Origin: Planctomycetota bacterium
GTDB lineage: Bacteria; Planctomycetota; MHYJ01; JACPRB01
DNA length: 9,814 nucleotides
Direction: 5' to 3'
Assembly: GCA_023261405.1 (NCBI GenBank)
Contig: JAHFOZ010000177.1
Span: 1 to 9,814 of the forward strand
Each line of letters starts with the position of its first letter. Position 1 is the stretch's first letter. The position numbers and the translations under genes are program-made. Below, one piece after another: positions 1 to 6,867 of the stretch. Under the pieces are notes generated by a model. That model was given only the letters and a program-made list of their open reading frames with translations, ran no database searches and was not told where the DNA came from.

Positions 1-2429
1 GCGGGTACGCCGACGGGGAGCACAACCTCTTCCTGATCGCGCCGGACGGCTCCGGCCTGCCCCGGGAGATCGCGTCGGGCCAGGAGGATTCGCGGCGCCC
101 CGCCTTCAAGGGAAGCACGATCTACTTCGCCCACGAAGCCAACGGGATCCGGTTCGCGGACCACCGGAACGTATGGCGCACCTCGGTCGAGGGGGGCGGC
201 CTGGTGCAGGTCACGGGCCACGCCGGCGACCACGTCACGTGGCCCACGACGTGCGAGGGGGCGAACACCCTGGTCTACGAGTACGACTTCGATCTTTACA
301 GCATCGACGTGAAGGCTGCACGGGTGCATCCCAAGAAGCTGGAGATCCGCTGCCCCGACCGCGAGGCCTACCCGGACGCCGAGGTCACGAAGACGTTCAC
401 CTCGGGGGTTTCGTCCGCGTCGTGGTCGCCCCGGGGGGATCGGATCGCCTTCGTCTGCAAGGGAGACCTCTGGACGGCCCCCGCGGACGGGGGGGATGCG
501 ATCCGGATCACCGAGAGCGACGAGGATGATCGCGACGTCTCCTGGACGGCCGACGGCAAGAGCCTCGTCTACGTGAGCGGTCCGTGGGGGATGCCGGGAC
601 ACATCCTGAAGTGCGGGGCCTCGGGCGGCCCTCCGGTGCGCCTGACGCCCGAGGAAGGGCACTACCGCTCTCCGCGCCTCTCGCCCAAGGGCGGGGCGCT
701 GCTCTATTCCCGCACGACCGACGGCGAAACGGATGCATTCGTGCTGGACCTGGCCACGGGAAGAGTCGCCGAAGTCGCGGGCTCGGGAGACGGCGAGGCG
801 TCGTCCGCCTGCTTCTCACCGGACGGGGAGACCGTGGCCTTCCTCGGCACCCGGTTCAACCGGACGGAGGTCAGACTTGCGGGCCTCAAGCTGGGCACGG
901 TGCGGGTCCTGAAACTGGACGACTCAGCCAAGGCGGGGCTGGCATGGTCTCCCGACGGCACGCGCCTGGCCTACGCGGCGCGCGAGCGGGACGGGGACTG
1001 GGTGATCCGCGTCTGCGAGTCGGGGGACGACCCGCGCGCCCGGGACGTGGGGCCGGGAGCGGCGGTCAGCTGGTCGCCGGATTCCACGATGCTGCTCTGC
1101 GAGACGGAGCCGCGGGGGCGCGAGCGGACGCTGACGGTCTACGACACGAAGAGCGCCCATAAGCTGCCGCTGGCCGTGAAGGCGTCGCGCCCCGTGCGCC
1201 GTTCGGAAGAGATGCGGGCGGTCTTCCTCCAGGTCTGGGGGAGCTACTTCAATCATTACTACGACCCGTTCTTCCACGGGTTGGACCTCGTGGCGCTCCG
1301 GAGGAAGTACGAGCCGCTGGCCCTGGAATCCCGGACGCGGCCCGAGCTCTACGACCTGGTGAACGACATGATCCGGGAGTTCCGATCCTCGCACATCCAC
1401 CTTAAGCCGGCACCGGTGAAGAATTCGGTGGCGACGGGGGCGCTCGGGGCCGACGTGGTGCGGAAGGGGGACGGGACGCTCTCGCTGGCGCGCCTCGAGC
1501 CGAACGGGCCGGCCGCGAAGGCCGGGATCCGGGAGGGCGAGGTCCTCGTGGAGGCGGCGGAGACGAGACTGGGGCCTGGGACCGACCTGGACTCGCTGCT
1601 GACGGGCGAGGCGATCCCGGAGGTGTCGATCGTGGTGAGGAATGCCGAGGGGGAGGAGCGTCAGGTGTCCGTGAAGGGGCTGGATCGCAGCGCCCTGCGC
1701 CTGCTCAAGTACGAAAACAGGACGGAGGAGCGGAAAAGGACGGTGAAGGAGTCGGGCGGCGGCCGGCTGGCGTATTTTCACATCCGGTCCATGACCCCGC
1801 CCGAGGTGACGCGGCTGAAGGACGCGATCGAGAAGGAGTTCCAGGGCGCGGGGGGACTGGTCTTCGACGAGCGTGACGGCGTGGGGGGGATGGCGCACCG
1901 GCCGGTCTGCCAGCTCCTCGACTCCACTTCGTCGGATCGGCTCAACAAGTTCCCGGCCTGCTCGACGCGGAACCGCAGCGGCGCGACGGCGCCCGACAAG
2001 TTCTCGGCGGGTTCGGGAGAGGGGCGCCGGATCGGGAAGAGCTGGGACAAGCCGGTGATCATGGTCCAGAACGAGATCTCGCGGAGTGACAAGGAGATCC
2101 TGCCGTACACGTTCCGTCATCTCGGAATCGGATTCCTGGTGGGGATGCCCACGGCCGGGGGCGTGATCGGCGGCAACGAGTGGACGATGCAGGACGGCTC
2201 GAAGATCGTGGTTTCGGTGCAGGGCTGGTTCACGGCGGAGGGCCGGAACATGGAGGGATGGGGCGTGCCCCCGGACTACCGGGTTCCGGAGACGCACGAG
2301 GACCTGTACGCGGGACGGGACGCGGCGCTGGAGAAGGCGGTGGAGATCCTCCTGGCGCAGATGGACGGGGCGATCGCCCCGCCGAAAAAGCCCGGGCTCG
2401 AGAAGAAAGTGGAAGGGAGCGGCAAGTGA
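1..2429 (+). CDS. Tricorn-like S41 family serine protease, 5' truncated
   Basis: The frame is open from base 3 to the TGA at 2427-2429 and has no start inside the window, so about 808 C-terminal residues are seen. Numbering from base 3, residues 1 to about 395 are beta-propeller repeats of the TolB/PD40 type (WSPRGDRIAF, FSPDGETVAF, WSPDGTRLAY). A tricorn C1 helical domain starts near residue 399 and ends in S463-H464 (SSHIHL), matching the tricorn Ser745-His746 pair. A PDZ domain covers about 475-565 (PAAKAGIREGEVLV). The S41 core follows, with NEISRSD supplying nucleophile S695 and oxyanion D696, and E751 in MEGWGVPPD as the last catalytic residue. The spacings (232 and 56) are close to those of Thermoplasma tricorn (220 and 58). 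By that comparison about 280 residues are missing upstream. The family degrades oligopeptides; bacterial homologues are often exported, but the N-terminus that would show this is absent. The M28 peptidase downstream fits a peptide-degradation role. Confidence 0.93.
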   Translation, partial: GYADGEHNLFLIAPDGSGLPREIASGQEDSRRPAFKGSTIYFAHEANGIRFADHRNVWRTSVEGGGLVQVTGHAGDHVTWPTTCEGANTLVYEYDFDLYSIDVKAARVHPKKLEIRCPDREAYPDAEVTKTFTSGVSSASWSPRGDRIAFVCKGDLWTAPADGGDAIRITESDEDDRDVSWTADGKSLVYVSGPWGMPGHILKCGASGGPPVRLTPEEGHYRSPRLSPKGGALLYSRTTDGETDAFVLDLATGRVAEVAGSGDGEASSACFSPDGETVAFLGTRFNRTEVRLAGLKLGTVRVLKLDDSAKAGLAWSPDGTRLAYAARERDGDWVIRVCESGDDPRARDVGPGAAVSWSPDSTMLLCETEPRGRERTLTVYDTKSAHKLPLAVKASRPVRRSEEMRAVFLQVWGSYFNHYYDPFFHGLDLVALRRKYEPLALESRTRPELYDLVNDMIREFRSSHIHLKPAPVKNSVATGALGADVVRKGDGTLSLARLEPNGPAAKAGIREGEVLVEAAETRLGPGTDLDSLLTGEAIPEVSIVVRNAEGEERQVSVKGLDRSALRLLKYENRTEERKRTVKESGGGRLAYFHIRSMTPPEVTRLKDAIEKEFQGAGGLVFDERDGVGGMAHRPVCQLLDSTSSDRLNKFPACSTRNRSGATAPDKFSAGSGEGRRIGKSWDKPVIMVQNEISRSDKEILPYTFRHLGIGFLVGMPTAGGVIGGNEWTMQDGSKIVVSVQGWFTAEGRNMEGWGVPPDYRVPETHEDLYAGRDAALEKAVEILLAQMDGAIAPPKKPGLEKKVEGSGK
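2411..2419 (+). promoter_or_regulatory. Shine-Dalgarno-like sequence before GTG 2426
   Basis: GGAAGGGAG lies 6 nt before a GTG at 2426-2428, which overlaps the tricorn stop as GTGA. It is the strongest ribosome-binding candidate upstream of the M28 peptidase gene and the main argument for a coupled start there. Confidence 0.45.
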
Positions 2430-3700
2430 GGGTTGCAAACCTGAGCGAGTCCAAGGGGAGGCGGGAGCACGGCTCCAACCACAAAGGCACAAAGACGCCA
2501 AGACGGTCAGGGGGGGGCTTGGTGTCTTCATGTCTGGGTGGTGAAATCGCTGCATCCGGATCACGTTTGACCGGTCTGGTCTTATTTCTGCTGGCCGCGG
2601 GATGCGGCGGCGGGCCGGCCCTGGAGCCCCACGTGCGCATGCTCGCAGGGGACGGGTTCGAGGGGCGCGAGACGGGAACGGAGGGCGAGAAGGCGGCCGG
2701 GGAGTTCATCGCGGCGGTGCTGCGTGGCCGGAACATCGAACCCGTGCTCCAGGAGTTCCCGGGTCACGGGGCGAAGGGGACCAACGTGCTGGGCGTGTTG
2801 CGCGGGGCGTCTGCGGAGGCCGTGGTCGTCGGGGCACATTACGATCACCTGGGCCGCAAGGGGGAGAAGATCTGGAGCGGCGCGGACGACAACGCCAGCG
2901 GGGTGGCGGTGCTCCTGGAGCTGGCGAGGCGCCTCTCGTACCGGCGGCCGCGCCGGACGATCGTCTTCGCGTCGTTCAGCGGCGAGGAGGCGGGGCTCTT
3001 CGGCTCGAAGCACTACGTGAAGAACCCGCTGGTGCCGCTGGAGCAGACGGTGGCCATGGTGAATCTGGACATGGTCGGCCGGCTGCGCGAGAAGCTGCTC
3101 GTCTTCGGCACGGGCACGGGCGACCAGTTCCGGGCGTTCCTTGAGGACAGTCCGCTGGCGCTCGCATTCCCGAACGACCCGTTCGGGCCCAGCGATCACA
3201 CCTCGTTCATCCTGAAGGGGGTCCCCTCGGTCCATCTCTTCACCGGGAGTCACGCGGACTACCACAAGCCGACGGACACGCCCGAAAAGATCGACTACGA
3301 AGGGATGCTCCGGATCGCGGACCTGGTGGAGACGCTGGTGCGTCGGATCGCGGACGCGCCGCGACGGATGCAGTACGTGAAGGTCGAGACGGCCGTCCCG
3401 GCCGAGGGCGCGGCGCCCGGGGCGCGTCCCTACTTCGGCTCTATGCCCGACTACGGCTTCGAGGGAAAGGGCTGCCGTCTCGAGGGCGTGGCCCCCGGGA
3501 GCCCCGCGGACCAGGCCGGCCTCAAGGCGGGGGACGTGGTGGTGGCGATCGGCGGCCAGGACGTCCCCGAGGTGAACGCGTACTCCAGGGCGCTCTTCTC
3601 GAAGAAGCCGGGCGATGAGATTGAGGTGACATACCTGCGCGGCGTGGAGCGGGTCACGGTGAAGGTGACTCTGGCCGCGAGGAAGCAGACCGAGGACTAG
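2426..3700 (+). CDS. M28 family zinc aminopeptidase, lipoprotein, with C-terminal PDZ domain
   Basis: This is a secreted or lipid-anchored di-zinc exopeptidase of family M28. All expected metal and catalytic residues are visible, numbered from GTG 2426: H138 and D140 (AHYDHLG), D154 (GADDNASG), E187-E188 (SGEEAGLFGS), D215 (NLDMVGR) and H280 (DYHKPTDTP). A PDZ domain occupies about residues 335-420 (GSPADQAGLKAGDVVVAIGG). A hydrophobic run ending in the lipobox LAAGC just before the catalytic domain indicates signal peptidase II processing. The start is uncertain. GTG 2426 has a good ribosome site and overlaps the tricorn stop, but places the lipobox Cys at residue 60. GTG 2522 (Cys 28) and TTG 2567 (Cys 13, no basic residue before the hydrophobic run) are alternatives. 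A repeat copy lies within the region in dispute. The product would trim peptides released by the upstream tricorn-like protease. Function is secure, exact N-terminus is not. Confidence 0.9.
   Translation: MRVANLSESKGRREHGSNHKGTKTPRRSGGGLVSSCLGGEIAASGSRLTGLVLFLLAAGCGGGPALEPHVRMLAGDGFEGRETGTEGEKAAGEFIAAVLRGRNIEPVLQEFPGHGAKGTNVLGVLRGASAEAVVVGAHYDHLGRKGEKIWSGADDNASGVAVLLELARRLSYRRPRRTIVFASFSGEEAGLFGSKHYVKNPLVPLEQTVAMVNLDMVGRLREKLLVFGTGTGDQFRAFLEDSPLALAFPNDPFGPSDHTSFILKGVPSVHLFTGSHADYHKPTDTPEKIDYEGMLRIADLVETLVRRIADAPRRMQYVKVETAVPAEGAAPGARPYFGSMPDYGFEGKGCRLEGVAPGSPADQAGLKAGDVVVAIGGQDVPEVNAYSRALFSKKPGDEIEVTYLRGVERVTVKVTLAARKQTED
2477..2542. repeat. CACCAAG palindromic repeat, copy 1 (compact hairpin)
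   Basis: The left arm at 2477-2502 consists of 8-nt units CCACAAAG, GCACAAAG, ACGCCAAG. The right arm at 2518-2542 is its imperfect reverse complement (19 of 25 positions match). The 15-nt loop is rich in G. This is the most diverged of three copies. It lies after the tricorn gene and within or just before the 5' end of the M28 gene. Its role is unknown; the hairpin could act at the RNA level, but no U-run follows. Confidence 0.8.
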
Positions 3701-3715
3701 GCCGGGCTCAGGATG

Positions 3716-3773
3716 AACCACAAAGACACCAAGACACCAAGAAACGGTTTGGTGTCTTTGTGTCCTGGTGGTT
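3716..3773. repeat. CACCAAG palindromic repeat, copy 2 (compact hairpin)
   Basis: Left arm 3716-3741 (units CCACAAAG, ACACCAAG, ACACCAAG) and right arm 3749-3773 pair at 22 of 25 positions around a loop of about 8 nt. It begins 15 nt after the M28 stop codon and ends 62 nt before the enoyl-CoA hydratase ATG. The position and long stem would suit a transcript-end hairpin or 3'-end stabiliser. There is no T-tract, so a classical intrinsic terminator is not shown. Confidence 0.88.
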
Positions 3774-3821
3774 AGAAGGGTACCTTGGGACCCGGCAGGA
3801 CAGGCACGGAGTTTTTCGGGC

Positions 3822-3829
3822 GAGGAGGG
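3822..3829 (+). promoter_or_regulatory. Strong ribosome binding site for the enoyl-CoA hydratase
   Basis: GAGGAGGG lies 6 nt before ATG 3836. It settles the start, because the reading frame stays open upstream to an in-frame ATG-less stretch and GTG/TTG-type codons near 3785 have no such site. Confidence 0.8.
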
Positions 3830-3835
3830 AACTAC

Positions 3836-4627
3836 ATGGCGCTCGTGGACTACCAGGCGGCCGAGGGGGTCGCCACGCTCGCGCTGAACTTCGCGCCGGC
3901 GAACTGCTACACGCACGAGATGATGCGCGAGCTGGACGAGGCGATCCTCAAGGCGCGCTTCGACGACTCGGTGCACGTCCTTGTCCTGACGGGAACGGGA
4001 GAGAAGTTCTTCTGCGCCGGGGCGGACATCAACATGCTCAAGACGGTCACCCCCCGCTTCAAGTACTACTTCTGCCTGCACGCGAACGAGACGCTCAACC
4101 GGCTGGAGCAGACCCCGAAGCTCGTGATCGCCGCGATCAACGGAAACTGCGTGGGGGGTGGCCTGGAGATCGCCATGGCGGCGGACCTGCGGATCGCCCG
4201 GAAGGGCGGCGGCAAGACGGGGCTTCCCGAGGTGACGCTCGGTGTCCTCCCGGGGACGGGCGGGACGCAGCGCCTGGCCCGGATCGTGGGCAAGTCCACG
4301 GCGATCGAGATGATGACGACGGGGCGGCTCTTCGATTTCGAGGAGGCGCTCCAGCGCGGGATCCTGAACCAGCTCGTCGAGGCGGCGGATCGAGCGTCCT
4401 TCCTGGCGAAGGTCACGGAGTACGCGAAGGGATTCTGCCCGCCGAACAAGGCGTCTAGAGCGGTGGGGCTGATCAAGCGCGCCGTGCAGAGCGGGGCGGA
4501 GGTCGATTTCCACGACGGCCTTGCCATCGAGCGCGAGCTCCAGCAGCAGCTCTTCCAGAGCGAGGACGCCAAGGAAGGGCTGGGCGCCTACGTGGAGAAG
4601 CGCAAAGCGGGCTTCAAGGGGCAATAG
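3836..4627 (+). CDS. Enoyl-CoA hydratase / crotonase-family protein
   Basis: The 263-residue product is the usual length for a short-chain crotonase. It would hydrate trans-2-enoyl-CoA to 3-hydroxyacyl-CoA in the cytoplasm, as in beta-oxidation or aromatic/CoA-ester breakdown. The first oxyanion-hole segment is FFCAGADINML and the second is NGNCVGGGLEIAM. The two catalytic acids of true hydratases are both present: E111 (GGGLE) and E132 (LPEVTLG), aligned with rat Glu144 and Glu164, followed by PGTGGTQRL. This favours hydratase over isomerase or ligase members of the family. It starts a unit downstream of repeat copy 2, and its TAG is followed directly by an ATG at 4628. The true substrate cannot be told; no thiolase, acyl-CoA dehydrogenase or 3-hydroxyacyl-CoA dehydrogenase lies beside it. 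Confidence 0.92.
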   Translation: MALVDYQAAEGVATLALNFAPANCYTHEMMRELDEAILKARFDDSVHVLVLTGTGEKFFCAGADINMLKTVTPRFKYYFCLHANETLNRLEQTPKLVIAAINGNCVGGGLEIAMAADLRIARKGGGKTGLPEVTLGVLPGTGGTQRLARIVGKSTAIEMMTTGRLFDFEEALQRGILNQLVEAADRASFLAKVTEYAKGFCPPNKASRAVGLIKRAVQSGAEVDFHDGLAIERELQQQLFQSEDAKEGLGAYVEKRKAGFKGQ

Positions 4628-4649
4628 ATGGCCGGCGACGCGGGCGCGG

Positions 4650-4713
4650 GGGGACGCATCGTCCCCAGGATGGCATCCCCCTTCGAGTCGGAACAAACGG
4701 CCTCGAAGCGGGG
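4650..4713 (+). other. Two tandem GC-rich hairpins between enoyl-CoA hydratase and guanine deaminase
   Basis: Hairpin A has a perfect 7-bp stem, GGGGACG (4650-4656) with CGTCCCC (4660-4666), and a 3-nt loop. Hairpin B pairs CCCC plus CTTCGAG (4677-4687) with CTCGAAG plus GGGG (4702-4713), with one bulged C and a 14-nt loop. They lie between the hydratase TAG and GTG 4727. This suggests the stretch is a leader or intergenic sequence rather than deaminase N-terminus. No T-run follows; TACAAT at 4714-4719 resembles a -10 box but has no clear -35 partner. Confidence 0.55.
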
Positions 4714-4726
4714 TACAATCGGCGCT

Positions 4727-5956
4727 GTGACGGTCTTCCGCGGACACATCCTCAGCCCGTTGTCCAACGGCGGGTGGATCGAGCTGCGCGACGGCACGCT
4801 CGAGGTGGAGGACGGGGTGATCGTCTCCGTCGGCTCGGCGGAGAAGCACGACGTGGATCTCCGCCCCAACCTGATCATCCCGGGATTCGTGGACACGCAC
4901 GCGCACGTCCCCCAGCTGGCGATCTGCGGGGTCCACCCCGACGGGCTGCTCAGCTGGCTGCGCAAGTGGGTGTATCCCCTGGAGGCGGAGTTCCAGGGCG
5001 GCCGGGCGCGCGAGCTCACGAAGTGGTTCTTCCGGGAGATGCTGGCCAACGGGACGACCTCGGCCGCGCTGCTGACCTCCGCGTGGCCCGAATCGGTGGA
5101 CATCTGTTTCGAGCTGGCGCGCGAGTACGGCGTCCACGCGTGGATCGGGCCGCCCCTCATGGACATCGGGGCGTACCGCCGGGCGCGGGTGCTGGAGGAG
5201 GCGGAGGAGCTGGCGCGGCGATGGGACAGCAAGCGGCAGCGCTTCGCGGTCACGCCGCGCTTCGCGCTCTCCTGCAGCGAGGAGCTTCTTCAGGGGGCGG
5301 GGGACCTGGCCCGCGCGCTCGATCTCCCGGTGCAGACGCACCTGAACGAGAATCCGGACGAGATCCGCGAGGTCCGTCATCGCTTCCGGAGGTCCTACAT
5401 CGAGGTGTACGAGGATGCCGGGTTGGTGCGGCCGAACTCCCTCTTCGCCCATTGCGTCTGGATGGGGAAGAGGGACTGGAAGAAGGTGCGGCGGGTCTCG
5501 CACTGCCCGGGCTCGAACCTCTTCCTGAAGAGCGGGATCATGGACTGGCCGGCCGCCACGAACTCGGGGGCGCTGATCTCGCTGGGGAGCGATGTGGGCG
5601 CGGGTCCGGACCTCTCCATCTACCGGGTGATGCGGCAGGCCTGGAGCATCCACGCGACGCAGAAGGGGCAGGGGCCGGGGCCGGAGGAACTCCTCCGCAT
5701 GGCCACGCTGGGCGGCGCCGAGGCGCTGGGGTTCCAGGACATCGGGTCGCTCGAGCCCGGCCGTTCCGCGGACTTCCAGGTGCTCGACTGGAACCGGATC
5801 GTCCCTCCCGGGGCGCCGCCTGCCGAGTCGGCGCACGACCTCGTCTCGCGCATCGTGCACCGCGGAGACCGCTCGGCGATCCGGCACGTCTACGTGTCCG
5901 GCAAGCTCATGCCCCCGCCTCCGGAGACGGAGCGGCGCACGAGGCCCGTCCCGTGA
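4727..5956 (+). CDS. guaD: Guanine deaminase (amidohydrolase superfamily)
   Basis: The enzyme hydrolyses guanine to xanthine and ammonia in purine salvage or catabolism. From GTG 4727 it has 409 residues. The zinc and catalytic set matches human guanine deaminase: H58 and H60 (DTHAH), H205 and E208 (QTHLNEN), H242 (FAHCVW) and D289 (LGSDVGAG). Substrate-contact positions Q63 (HVPQ) and the Arg of VTPRFALSCSE are also kept, which argues against an atrazine-chlorohydrolase or cytosine-deaminase-like relative. FRGHILSP near the N-terminus aligns with the start of the human enzyme. An in-frame ATG at 4628, right after the hydratase TAG and 6 nt behind AAGGGG, would add 33 residues; I disfavour it because that stretch is family-unlike and holds two hairpins. 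The 3' end overlaps the next gene at GTGA (5953-5956), implying translational coupling. Confidence 0.93.
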   Translation: MTVFRGHILSPLSNGGWIELRDGTLEVEDGVIVSVGSAEKHDVDLRPNLIIPGFVDTHAHVPQLAICGVHPDGLLSWLRKWVYPLEAEFQGGRARELTKWFFREMLANGTTSAALLTSAWPESVDICFELAREYGVHAWIGPPLMDIGAYRRARVLEEAEELARRWDSKRQRFAVTPRFALSCSEELLQGAGDLARALDLPVQTHLNENPDEIREVRHRFRRSYIEVYEDAGLVRPNSLFAHCVWMGKRDWKKVRRVSHCPGSNLFLKSGIMDWPAATNSGALISLGSDVGAGPDLSIYRVMRQAWSIHATQKGQGPGPEELLRMATLGGAEALGFQDIGSLEPGRSADFQVLDWNRIVPPGAPPAESAHDLVSRIVHRGDRSAIRHVYVSGKLMPPPPETERRTRPVP

Positions 5957-6864
5957 GGGCGCTCTCCTTCCAGCCCACGGCGACGGAGATGGCCTTCGCG
6001 CTCGGGGCGGGGCGGGCGATCGTCGGCGTTTCGCACGAGTGCACCTGGCCGCCGGCCGCGCGCCGGCGCCCGGTGGTCTCCACGAGCGTAATCGATCCGG
6101 CCCGCATGACGAGCGCCCAGATCGACCGCGTCGTGGCCCGCGCGGGGCGGCTCGGGAAGAGCCTCTACCGGATCGATCGCGCCCTGGTGCGAAGGCTGAA
6201 ACCCGACCTCCTGCTGACCCAGGACCTCTGCGACGTCTGAGCGGCGCCCCCCTGGAACGTCGGGCAGGTGCTCGATGCGGTGCGGCCGCCCCCGCGAGTG
6301 CTGGCGCTCCACGCGCATGACTTCGAAGGGATGTTCAGCGATCTCCGGGAACTCGGCTGCGCGTTGGGCGTCGACTCCGCGCTCCTGGAAAGAGAGCTGC
6401 GCGCCCGCATCGGTGCCGTGACGCGCCGAGCTCGGGGGCTCCGGAAGAAAAAGGTCTTCTGCATGGAATGGCTGGATCCGCTGTTCACGAGCGGTCACTG
6501 GGTTCCCGAGATGGTCGCCATGGCCGGAGGCGTCGACCGCCTGGCGCCTCTCGGAAAGGACTCGCGGCGGGTCGGCTGGGCCGAGCTGACGGCCTATGCG
6601 CCGGAGGTGTTGATCCTCATGCCGTGCGGGTTTACCATGAAACGGACGAAGGCGGAGCTCGGGGCCGTCACATCGAGGCCGGAGTGGGCCGCGCTGCCCG
6701 CCGTGAGGGCAGGCGAGGCGTACCTGGCGGACGGCCCGTCATACTTCAACGGCGCCGGCCCGCGCCTGGTGCGCGGGCTCGAGATCCTGGCCGAGATCCT
6801 GCACCCGCGGACGTTCCGGAGGACCTGGCGGGGATACGAGCGATTGACGAATGCCGAGAAGTAA
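5953..6864 (+). CDS. Cobalamin-binding (BtuF-like) protein with in-frame TGA; candidate selenoprotein
   Basis: Read through TGA 6238-6240, this gives 303 residues of the COG0614-type cobalamin-binding protein family. Family hallmarks lie on both sides of the TGA in one frame. Before it are LSFQPTATEMAFALGAG, VGVSHECTWPP, GKSLYRID and PDLLLTQDLCDV. After it are FCMEWLDPLFTSGHWVPEM, AGGVDRL, LMPCGFTM, YFNGAGPRLVRGLEILAEILHP. From my memory of the family, the motif at the break is LC-x-V-C-A, so the TGA replaces the second Cys and would give C93-D-V-U96. No signal peptide is present, so the protein should be cytoplasmic, and no permease or ATPase gene is next to it. GTG 5953 overlaps the guanine deaminase stop and has GAGG at 5941-5944. 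If TGA is a true stop, the gene is broken into a 95-residue piece and an untranslated remainder. Family assignment is strong; recoding is inferred. Confidence 0.75.
6238..6240 (+). other. In-frame TGA at a conserved-cysteine position (possible selenocysteine codon)
   Basis: The codon run is TGC GAC GTC TGA GCG. It differs by one base from TGC, the Cys codon used three codons earlier. The frame is unchanged before and after, so no frameshift is needed. TGA clearly acts as a stop in neighbouring genes (2427-2429, 5954-5956, 8674-8676, 9641-9643), so genome-wide reassignment is unlikely and local recoding or a nonsense change remain. Confidence 0.6.
6244..6271 (+). promoter_or_regulatory. Candidate SECIS-like stem-loop downstream of the TGA
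   Basis: CCTG (6251-6254) pairs with CAGG (6265-6268) and GCG (6244-6246) with TGC (6269-6271, one G-U), leaving a four-C bulge. The 10-nt apical loop starts with G, contains GT, and opens 14 nt after the TGA. Bacterial SECIS elements also lie just downstream of the UGA with a G early in the loop, but such weak stems arise easily in GC-rich coding DNA. Low confidence. Confidence 0.22.
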
Positions 6865-6867
6865 ATG

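Noticed and set aside
924..2564. Long minus-strand open frame under the tricorn gene
   Set aside because: Same GC-driven antisense effect; arginine/proline/histidine-rich with no family signature.
2541..2570. GTG start at 2541 for the M28 gene (begins MKSLHPDHV)
   Set aside because: It is in a different frame and ends at TGA 2568-2570; using it would require a frameshift for which there is no other evidence.
3741..3773. Classical intrinsic terminator at repeat copy 2
   Set aside because: The hairpin is long, but no T-run follows the right arm, so termination is not shown by sequence alone.
2582..5887. Very long open frame on the minus strand opposite the M28, hydratase and deaminase genes
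   Set aside because: It mirrors three well-identified plus-strand genes. Such frames are expected in GC-rich DNA because stop codons are rare in the antisense register, and the translation has no recognisable domain.
5953..6864. A frameshift explanation for the split cobalamin-binding-like gene
   Set aside because: Family motifs before and after the TGA are in the same frame, so no base gain or loss is needed; only a codon-level explanation fits.
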